A stretch of 64,000 nt of DNA from Eucommia ulmoides (Eukaryota > Streptophyta > Magnoliopsida > Garryales > Eucommiaceae), in contig CM028328.1 in the NCBI GenBank assembly GCA_016647705.1, forward strand, positions 45,250,647-45,314,646. Direction: 5' to 3'. The notes beneath the pieces are model-generated. The model had not been told where the DNA came from and did not search any database. It saw only the letters and a program-made list of their open reading frames with translations. Both the position numbers and the translations under genes were made by a program. This document shows, in pieces, positions 44,221-53,736 of this stretch. How positions within the stretch are numbered: position 1 is the stretch's first letter; every line of letters begins with the position of its first letter.

Positions 44221-45599
44221 CCATTCTCCCACTTCCATTGAAGATCTCTTGGATGCTGGAACGTCCCTAACCCTTAAGAGGTGATCCTTGGCCATTTTTG
44301 AAGAGCTCAAAGAGGATATTCATCATCCGGAGAAGAGGAAACATTAGTGGATTGATCTTTGGCGACAGTGGATCATTCCACTTTAAGATTTGATCTTTCT
44401 CTCTATGTTTCTCTCTTTGTAATTAAATATTTTATTGTAAGTGATGATAAATCTCTCTTAGTTTAATATTTCAATGGCCAAGATCATGATAGATTAGATA
44501 AATATTAGCTAGGGATCGATGTAGTTGTGTAAATACTTGTTTGGTTTAATATATGTTTCTCTAACAGTTGTTTGCTTTTAATTTTGATTGTGTTTATCAT
44601 TTTATGACAATCTTAGTATGTTTGTTAAAGTATTGGGATTGGATTTGAGAATACAGGGTTTGACAATCGGAAAAGGTAACCCTTGATTCGGACTAAGGTA
44701 AACACATCGTTATGATCTAATGACCCAGGACCTCTTTGTTGATGCGAAGTCACGTATTTCCCCATCTTACACTCGAGAGAAATGGCGGAGGAGTTTACGA
44801 ACTAAGATTGTTGGATACCATAAACACCGTTATTGTTAACTAAACGAAATCGAACATGTATTAAGTGAACGAAATCAATCCCTAGGTAATCAACTTAGTT
44901 AGGATTAACCCACTAATTGTAGTTTAGCTTAGTTTTAAATAGTTTAATTTTAAAATAATTCTTTAACCGTCTGGATAATAGGAGACTATATAAATTACAG
45001 TATTCAGTTATTCACACCGTCCTTGTGGAACGATATCCGATCTTAAAGATCCACTATTTTAAAACTTGACCTCGTATACTTGCGAGTAGTCAATACGCGA
45101 GCGTAAAACCTCGTCGTACACACAGTCAAGTTACAAAACTTTCCTGATCACGATTCTATCTTAAATTCTCCAGATATTTCCTCCTTAGGTCGGCTAAGGA
45201 CCTCTTCTAAAGATCTTATATAACTTTTTTTTACCATCCCCAGGTTGGAACATATGCAGTGATTCTACATCAGGGCTCTTAGGTTTTCCTTCTAACTTTC
45301 TCAAATTTTATTATCAATATCTCACCATCGTCTAGTCGAAACAAGACTTTTATTTTAATATTACTTTGGATTATGCTCCACTTTAATGTTAAAATTATAT
45401 TATCATAACCTTAGTCTGCCCATGGTGTATAAATTATGATAGACAGGTCAACGTTTGAAGGCCAAAAATAGAAGTTTGAAACAAACTTTAGGTAGATAAT
45501 ACTGTATTATATAATAGTAGGGTTACATCTTAGTCACTTATTGGATGTTGTTTATACACCAACATACCTTACTTAAGGAAAACTAGGAAAAACAAAAGT

Positions 45600-46537
45600 A
45601 GATGGATATCTTAATACTTTCTTAACCTACTACCCCGTGTTGACTTAGTTTGCACCTTTGTTTACATTGATCACTCTTGCTTGGATGAGATCTTTCATAT
45701 GGTTTAGCAGGGAAAAACAATGATCGGTGTGGTGACCCATTCCTCCATATTAGTATTCATAAAAGGCATACAGGTTAAACTGCAGAGACTGAGGATTAGT
45801 TGGTGGGAAGGAAGAGGTGTCAACAGGTTGTCACTGAGGCAGTGGTGGTTAATTTGGGAGAGTGGAATAAAAATTATGGTGAAATTCTTACGTCCCTGAG
45901 AGGTTAGAGCAGGTTTACAAGAATTGAAGGAGTGTGGTGCATCGGTAAAGAGTCGACGCTTAGGGTATACACGATTTTCAATAGAGGTCAGGTATAGAGT
46001 CCCAATCCTCAAAGTATTAGGCTAGATTTTGGGCATAGATTGTCCTTTTTCCTTGATGGTTTGACCCAGGAAATTGATCTGATCCCACATTTTGGATATT
46101 TCTCCTTGGACTAAGTCTTGCTTAGGGACTTCATCTTCGGGCAGTTGAGCGGTTGGTGTCTCAGCCATTAGTTTCACATCAGCAATCCAGTCATCTCCTA
46201 AATTCTTATTAGAATATTTCTTGTCATCCTCGTATTTATCCTCCCATTTAATGTCGTGGTTGTCGACTTCCTTCATAGGCTCCGAATAGGCTACCCAATA
46301 GACCTTTTCAAAGTTCCTCGAGGCGATCCATTCTCCATGAGGAGGCTTAGGGTCATGTCTCCATACTTCAATGTTATTGTAGTTATTACAATGTGACATT
46401 TTTTTTATTCGGTCAAAGGTTTCGTTTTCGTTTGTCCTAGGTAGAGACCATGATTCTTCTTTGATCTTTTCAAGAAGTGATGTCAGTTTTTTCTCGTTTA
46501 GCATATTTTTTTTCAGGGCAGCAACCGTTCCTTGCAT
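45600..46537 (-). pseudogene. Tat/Ogre-like gag, degraded
   Basis: The 171-aa frame at 46537-46022 (start MQGTVAALKKNMLNEKKL) includes SWSLPRTNENETFDRIKKM, an acidic middle and IADVKLMAETPTAQLPEDE, ending EISKMWDQINFLGQTIKEKG. After a frame break, codons near 45760-45670 read GGMGHHTDHCFSLLNHMKDLI, matching the H..GHTT..C..L+..+.DLI zinc-like motif at the C-terminus of Tat/Ogre gag. Gag would form the particle and bind RNA. The 102-aa frame at 46012-45704 is partly in the wrong phase. The N-terminal half has no signature I can name. Confidence 0.6.
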
Positions 46538-47543
46538 CTTAGCATACTCAACATGCTATCGCGATGTTTATCCCATCTAATGTCTTAGCGTACGAACTTT
46601 TAGATGGCAGTTCGACAAAGGCTATTTTTTATATGACTATTTAGGTGGGTTTTTGTATATTATTCAATGGCAAATGTACTTATGAGATATTAAAGCAAGT
46701 TTGTTTTTATGTGCATTAGTTTGGATGTAAGGGGCATTTATGATTTATATGAGTTTGATGAACTTTTGTTACTCGACGAAAATAAGGATTCTCATTCCTC
46801 TCTTGCAACTTGCTCCCTAATTTGATTTTGAAAATGTTTTTTATTTGAGTAAACTTGCGAAACGTGAGATAGAACAAGAATTCTTATGTTGTCTATTATG
46901 CCCCCTATTTGTCCTAGAAATTTTCATTCTACAGATCAAACAAAACAAATGTATAAACAAATGTACACAAGGTAAAAGCAAAATTTCTCTACAAGATAGT
47001 GTCCTAAGAAAAATGGGATTTTGGGTACCATTCTATCTTAGGCTCATTATATGTAGATCACGACTTTTCTATTAACGCATCCTAGAAAGGTACAGTTCCT
47101 AGATCTTCAAACATCTAGCGTCCTCCCTGGGGGAACATCCATCTGTAATTCGTTATTGAGTGAGACGAGTTTTGAAGTTGGTTACCAGCAGATATACCAC
47201 ATGGCCTTTCTTCTACTCACTCCTCTTTTTAAATCCTAACTGGATATTGAGGCTTAGATCAGCGTGATGAAATCGCACAACTTCGTCCCTTACTGTCGGC
47301 CTCCAGATGAGGTTTACAGCTTTGGATTTTTCTTATGATATGCAAATTCAAAGTGATGTTTGTGCCTTAGAGAGAGCTTACGAAAAGTAAAATGCGGAAA
47401 AGTAAAGAGTAAATAAATAAATGATATATATATAACATATAAGAGGTAAAACTATATTTATTTATTTTTTTAAAATGTAATTGTTTCAGACTTTATTTAA
47501 TCGTAAAATAAATTTAGACTCCAACTAGGCTTGACCCTCAAGA

Positions 47544-47562
47544 GTCCCCAGCAGAGTCGTCA
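47544..47562 (-). other. Primer-binding site of the minus-strand Tat-like element
   Basis: The minus strand reads TGACGACTCTGCTGGGGAC right after the LTR, close to the TGGCGACTC..TGGGGA primer-binding site of Tat/Ogre elements (recalled as complementary to tRNA-Arg). Confidence 0.85.
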
Positions 47563-48451
47563 GCTAACACACTCTAAATTTTGTAAAAAATACGAAGAAA
47601 AGAATGAGAAGAAGAGTAAAACAAGATTTGGTTTTCTCCCTCTCTAAATCCTCAAAACTCAGTTCATTTTAGAAAACTAATTTTCAAGGGCTTTTCTAGG
47701 TGCTAGTTTTGAAAATGTTCTTTAGCTCAGGATTTATTTAAAAAATAGAGTGGCCACCTATCATTGAGTTAAATAGTGTGCTAGGTCACCGGAATTTTAA
47801 AAATCATTTTTATAGTTTAGAAACAACCGAAGTTTTGACTTGAAAGAAATAGTTGGTCTTTACTAGAGATTTCTTTAAAGTTCGAGAGTCGATTATGTTT
47901 AGGGAAGGTGTCAGGCACCCCAAGACACCCGACCAAAGACGGTACCGAAGTTTAAATAGATCTTTACGCTTAAACAAGTTCAAATAATTTCCTTCGGTTT
48001 TGATTCACTAATTCCCATTTTTTAATGGTTTTCTCTTTTTATATATTTTTATGTAAGAAAGTAAGAAAAAATTATTTATAGAAAGCAACAACATATAAAA
48101 CACAGTGAAATATAAATAACAAATGTCCCCCTTTTAGACCGTCTGTCAATTATGGAAGAATCGACAAGTTTAGCCATAGGGGGATATTTTATTTGGACAC
48201 TTAATTTTGACAAAACTACTTTTATTTATTTTTTAAACAGAAGAAATAGAGTAAAACATCTTAACAACACATTTTTCATATAAATGTGAAAACTATGTTT
48301 TATATGTAACAAAACAAGTAAAAGTTTTGTAAAAACATTTAGACAAAGCTTATAAACATTTATTTATAAAACATTTTACAAAAACAATTTTTTTTTTTTT
48401 TTTGAGTAAACACCAAGTATTTTCATATTGAAAACTTTTATGTGAAAAATC

Positions 48452-48455
<4 letters not shown>

Positions 48456-48508
<53 letters not shown>
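48456..48508. repeat. (AT)n microsatellite
   Basis: About 26 AT units inside the Tat LTR, absent from the partial LTR copy at 26019-27325. Confidence 0.95.
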
Positions 48509-48512
<4 letters not shown>

Positions 48513-49470
48513 TTTATTTTCGTTTTGTTTATTTAAGATAAGGGAAGAATAAACATGACATAAATGGTAATATGCACATTTGATTTTGTCAAGAACACTC
48601 CAATCGAACTTAGTTGCTTAGGCAAATTTAGTGTTCTGGTTTACTTTGTTAGTCCAAAAGAAAAGAAAATATGTAATATAAGTATCAGTCTTACTCGTAA
48701 CTAAGAAAACGTGAAGAAGGTGCACATTTATCCCCGAAGGAATATAGGTCATCCCCTTATTCTGACTTTTAGCCACACGGGTCTAGATATAATAGCACAT
48801 AAAGGTTTCCAGTCCATGGTCTGATATGTAAGGTCAATCCATGATCTAGGCTTATATATATAAGAGATCCAGTCCACAATCATGAGATGTAGGGCCACTT
48901 TGTGATCTAGACTAGCACGGAAAGACGTAGAGCGAGAAAAGTAAAAGTTAGTTGTTAGTAGTCAATGGTTAGTAGTCCATTATTGGTGGTTTCTTTTAAG
49001 TTCATTGGAGTACGGCTTCATGTGTTCTTGACAGAGCCAAATATCTTATGAATTTACCACAGTGTTCTTATTGTTCTTGACACAAAACAAATTATTTACA
49101 CTATGCACATGATCTAAGACACTAAAAACAAACAAAAGTACACTATATATAAACAATTTAAAGGTACTTAAACAAACAAAATTAAAGAGGAGTTTAAGAG
49201 AACTTATCTAACTCAGGGGAATAATCTTTCCCTAAGTATTTTTCCTTCTTCTCCTTCTTTAATTTCTTATTCCTTTTGCTTTGTTGGTCTTCAACAACTT
49301 CTTTAACTCTTGTTAAAAGAGTGTCAAGAACACCTTTTAGGAGCTTTTTTGGAAGCATTTGAGAGTGTTTTAGGGGTAGAAAACTTAAGGAATCCAAGGA
49401 CCTGAGAGAAAATTTCAAGCCTAGATAGAGAAGGGGTTTGGCCAAGGATGTTACCAAATGAAAACAACAT

Positions 49471-49482
49471 GTCTTTTATAGG
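49471..49482 (-). promoter_or_regulatory. TATA box of minus-strand Tat LTR
   Basis: CCTATAAAAGAC on the minus strand; transcription would start about 30 bp further left. Confidence 0.65.
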
Positions 49483-50550
49483 CAACAACAGGCCTGCACA
49501 TGCACCAATGCGCAGGAATTGCTAACAAGTTTTTAATGTCATTTAAGGACATTAATGGCCAGATCAATAGGCAGATGCTCAAGATCATCCTAGCTTAGGT
49601 AGGTAATCATGTATATTTTGTAATGATTCACAAAATATTTCCAAAATATTGATCATTAACGCCCATTAAATGCCCCCCATTAATCCCATTTAATGCTTAT
49701 TTAATGCTTGATGTGATGGGAACTAGTTCGGTTAGCTTTGTAAGTACTAGTTACTCTTGGTAACTAGGTTTCATGATTATATTTTTTGCTAAAACATCTT
49801 GCCAAAATATCTTCTATTGAATGTCATTTAATGCCTAAATTAGATGCAACATTTTTTTTACATTAATGATGGCATGCAAGTTTGGTTAGTTTTGGACTAT
49901 GTTAAGGCACTAGTTACTCTAGGTAACTAAGTTTCATAATGGAATTTTGTCCAATAATATTTTCGAAAGATTTCCTCCTAAATGCATATTTAATAATTGA
50001 ATATAATGCCCACTTGCTAAGGGCACACCGGTGGAAGAATCCTATGTTTTTTTCTAAGCTTAGGAGGGTATATCTTTAGTAATATTGTCTTGGGAACCAC
50101 TTTGGCTAGTCAAGGATTTTTTATTGATTTAGGAGATTAGTAATTCAAACAAAATATTTTTGTTGTCAATTTGACAAAATCGGTGAAAATAAAAGTTTCA
50201 GGGTTCAAAACGGGAAGTAAATGTAATTGTTGAATTTTTCTTAAATTAAAGGGTAATAACTAATTTAAACATATTAAAAGTGATATTCATGGAAAATCAA
50301 CTTTCAATATTGTCATTTTAGCCGCCCGTTGACTTTAGGAATTTTGAAATTAACCCGAAACTTTTATTTATCCCGAATTTCAATCGAATTGAAGATTTTA
50401 TATTATCTTATGTTTTTTGTCCTTTTTGTAGTATCAAAAGTAATCTAAGGCAGAAATTTGTTTCCTTTAAATCTCAGTATAAAGTTTATCCAAATTTGCA
50501 ATTTAAACACTTCAAAATTTAAATGAGTGGAAAAAAATGTGGTATTTACA

Positions 50551-50564
50551 ACTGCCCCTCTTTG
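50551..50564 (-). other. Polypurine tract beside the Tat LTR
   Basis: The minus strand reads CAAAGAGGGGCAGT immediately before TGTAAATACC. It shows that internal sequence of a Tat-like element lies on this side of the LTR as well. Confidence 0.8.
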
Positions 50565-50639
50565 TCATGCGAGTTTACTCGTAATAATAAAAATAAGACA
50601 CACAAACATTTTGTTCTACGAGACATGAAAAGGAAAGGA

Positions 50640-53600
50640 ATTTGATGCTAAAACAAGAAATTTAAGCTAAATAAGCAAAGTCAAGAACATTCTTGAACAC
50701 CATTGCATCTAAACAAGGAAAGCAGTAAAGCGAAGGCTAGGGATTTTCTTGGAAATTGCTACATCTTCACTACAAAAATAGTAAATTCATAAGAAAGCAA
50801 AGTCCAGGAAAGTTCGAACGTTCTTGAGCATCACTGTTTCTTTACTGGGCAAAATAGTAAAGCGGATGTAGAATATTCCTGGGAATCGCTGCATCTATAC
50901 TACAAAAAATAGTAAACTCCTAGAAAAGCAAAGGCCAGGAATGTATGAACGTTAACTTTCTTGGGAATCACTGTTTCTTCACTAGGCAAAATAGTAACCT
51001 CCTAGGAAAGATAAGACCAAGGATGTACGAATATTCTCGGGAATCGCGGCTTCTTCACTTGGGAAAGCAATGACCTCCTAGGAAAACGAAGGCTAGGAAC
51101 ATATGAACGTTCTTGGAAATCGTTGTTCTTCACTAGGGTGTTGATCCTAAGATTTTGATGGACAATTAAATGTTGATATTTTTTGTATAACTAATAGATT
51201 TATTGAGTATTTCAGTTTATAAGTTCCAGTGAAGATATTATCATGAAGAAAATGAATGCTGAAGAAACTGACAAAGATGATGGACATTAGAAGCTGAAAA
51301 AATTGAAGAACTTAGGAAAAACAACTCAAACTAAATTTTTAATCTTAATGTATCCCGGTTAGGATCACATACAACACAAAATGTTTTTCAAAATTATGTA
51401 TATTTGTATAGGATCCTAATTAGTTAAATTATTTACTCCTATGTGTAATTAAAAAATAAACAAAGATAATTAATTAAAAATGAATTTAACATTTTAGTAG
51501 AGCTAACCGAGAAAAGAAATCGGTTAAAGGAGTGAAAACGTAAAAAAAAAGAATTAAAATCGGATCAAGAAAAGATGTTCCAGCTTGAGCAGTCGACTGG
51601 TCGGTCGACAGATTCTTAAAAGGAGACGTTGTTGGATCGTTCGGTCAATAGGTAAGTCGACCTATAGCCAAAAGAGAAAGTCTCTGAATCTTCCGGTCGA
51701 CAGGTGAGTTGACTTATGTAACTCTCTGAATCGTCCGGTCGATAGATGAAATATGGGCGGTCGACCGATGGGCGAAGGATTTTTGGCTTGGCTACATCTT
51801 GGAATCGGGCGATTGACAAATAGGTCTTGGTCGGTCGACTAATCAGTCTATTTCAAGTTTAGAGGATTTCGAGGATTCTGATCAAACTATAGTCGTTACA
51901 AGCTGTTTATGGTTAAGATATACAAGATATCTTAGGGATCTGATACATTTTGAGCTATTTAATTAATATTTAAATATCCCTATAGATATGGTTCAAGTAT
52001 TTTTTATATCTCATAATTTGGTACATGTAATTCTTTCTATCTTATCTAATTGAGTTTGAGAAAATGTTTGAGGGACTTAATTGAATATTCTAAAAGATAT
52101 TATTGAGTGAATTATACCAGGATTAAGCCATAATGATATAGGGGTCTATAAGTTCTTTTTAGACTCTTATTATTTTAAAACTAGCCGTTGGTAGGCTTGT
52201 TCTAATTCCTTATATATAGACATGCGGATTTCACATAACGAGTGAATAATACACACAATGTCAAGAACTATTCAGTTCCTAAGCTTTTCTAAGAGTCATC
52301 ATTTTGATATTATTTTGAGAGATCCATTGTGAGAACGATTATTGAGAAGTTCTTGAGTTAAAGCGCTATTTGAGTTAGCGTCACCGATCTAAGCTATCTT
52401 GCGATACTACGTGCAATCTATTCGGTGTTTTTCTGGTGAGATCGTTCCAAGCTTATTATTTAATTGAGTATTTTATTATTATTATTTTCTTGGTGAATTT
52501 ATCTTTTTGAGAAATTATTTTTGAACTTTAAAAGCATAAAAAAAATCTTTTAAAAATGATTTGTGTGTTAATCTGATTACGTGCTTAATTGTGTTACCCG
52601 CATTTTTTATTATAATCAGATTTTGTTTCCTCACTTTATTTATATCACTAGTATCGAGACATTAATTGAGTATTAATTAATCTAGGGTGATAGAAGCTCT
52701 GAGTGGGAAAAAGCTTATCAATTCTGTAATTAGTGAGTTGTGTGCGGATTAGATATTATTAGGAATATCTACTAAGGGGTAACTTTGGGTTTTGATCTCT
52801 TCCTGTAAAGAGATTGAGGTTTGATCTTTGCCCAAAATACAAAAAGGATAGGTTACGTTTTTCCCGTTGAAAAGAGCTTAGGTGTGATTCTTCCTAATTA
52901 GGATCAATTGTGAGTTAATTGTAAATGTTTCATCCTTACCTGGGAAAAGGATACTTGGAGTGATTGTGAGGTTTAATTCTTGAGCCTAAGGTATAAAAAG
53001 AGTTAGGTCATGATTTTTCCTGTAATAGAATTAGGTTAGTCTTGAGCATGAAAAAAGATAAGGTTATTCTTGAGCCTAGAAAAAAGAAAAGGTTATTCTT
53101 GCGCTTGGGGAAAAAAAGAGGTTATTCCTAAGCCTGGGAAAAGTAATTTGTGAAGGTTAATTCTAAACCTGTGAAAAGAATCATTGTGTAAAGGTTTGGT
53201 TCCTAAATGTTTTAAAGAGTCTTAGCGATTAGTGGGTGCGAATCTTCATGGGCTCGAAGGACTGGATTAGTCAAGATTAACTTGGTGAACCAGGATATAT
53301 CGGTGCGTACTGCATTATTTTATTTTTTTATTTTATCTTGTGTTGTTTGGGTGTGCACCTAGAACTTATTACACTTACCCGCTACATATAAAGTTAATAA
53401 TTAATTTTAGGATAAAATTAATTGTTTGATTTTTGAAGTGTTATTATTCTGATAATTTTTAATACTTCCCAATTCACCCCACCCACCCCACCCTCGCCCG
53501 CTTGGGTATCTCATTGGGCCAATAACTTCCTAGGAAAGCGAAGGCTAGGAACGTTCCTGGGAATCACTTTTTCTTCACTATAGAAAATAGTAGTTTCCTA

Positions 53601-53725
53601 GGAAAGCGAAGTTCAGGAACATTCCTAGGAATTACTGCATCTTTACTAGGGAAAAAAATAACTTCCTCGAAAAGCGTAGGCCAGAAACGTACGAACATTC
53701 TTGGGAATTGCTGCTCTATTACTAG
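50640..53725 (-). repeat. Tat 3' UTR minisatellite, period ~68-82 bp, split by an LTR
   Basis: Units consist of TAGGAAAGCGAAGGCCAGGA, a GTACGAACGTTCTTGGGAATC block, and GCTTCTTCACTAGGGAAAATAG. The TAGGAAAG landmark starts at 50921, 51003 and 51079, and after the inserted LTR at 53531, 53599 and 53668. More diverged units begin at about 50716 and 50791. Position next to the polypurine tract matches the tandem-repeat-rich 3' untranslated region known from Ogre/Tat elements. Confidence 0.85.
51139..53524 (+). repeat. SIRE-like LTR inserted in the minisatellite
   Basis: TGTTGATCCTAAG...GGGCCAATA, 2,386 bp, same family as the solo LTR at 38611. The GGTCGAC cluster is at 51585-51845. The flanks (TAGGG before, ACTTC after) do not match, so no target duplication is visible; a small deletion or unequal exchange between minisatellite units could explain that. 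No internal region adjoins it. The 67-aa frame at 51616 is an artefact. Confidence 0.88.
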
Positions 53726-53736
53726 GAATACTACAT

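Larger units (their letters stand above)
43715..45120 (+). repeat. Solo LTR-X (copy 3)
   Basis: It starts TGATAGGTTG and ends GTCGTACA, with CACGG at 43710-43714 and CACAG at 45121-45125, a five-base TSD with one mismatch. It aligns with LTR-X copy 1 from start to finish, apart from the last ~30 bp. It contains an 83-bp tandem duplication, the palindrome cluster and a TATA box. No internal sequence of the family adjoins it. Confidence 0.82.
43300..47564 (-). mobile_element. Internal part of a minus-strand Tat/Ogre-like gypsy element
   Basis: It runs leftward from the primer-binding site at 47544-47562 through a ~1 kb leader (46540-47540, no gene seen), a gag-like frame, and a further coding scrap at 43310-43714 once the solo LTR-X at 43715-45120 is discounted. 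It is cut at 43300 by the SIRE-like LTR. RT and integrase of this element are not in the block. The region 45121-45600 is decayed and only weakly coding. Confidence 0.65.
47565..50550 (-). repeat. Complete Tat/Ogre-like LTR (2,986 bp)
   Basis: On the minus strand it starts TGTAAATACCAC at 50550, directly after a polypurine tract, and ends ...GTGTTA at 47565, directly before the primer-binding site. The TATA box CCTATAAAAG lies at about 49473-49482, giving U3 of about 1.1 kb and a long R-U5 of about 1.9 kb. It carries the conserved GGTGTC(A/G)GGCACCCCAAGACACC region and the (AT)n tract. The 87-aa lysine-rich frame at 49194-49457 lies in R and has no support. Confidence 0.85.

Noticed and set aside
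49194-49457. 87-aa lysine-rich frame as a small gene
   Set aside because: It lies in the transcribed part of a Tat LTR, with no homologous frame in the partial LTR at 26019-27325.
50640-53725. CRISPR-like regularly spaced repeats
   Set aside because: Repeats are contiguous, variable in length (68-82 bp) and without unique spacers; the context is a plant retrotransposon 3' UTR.
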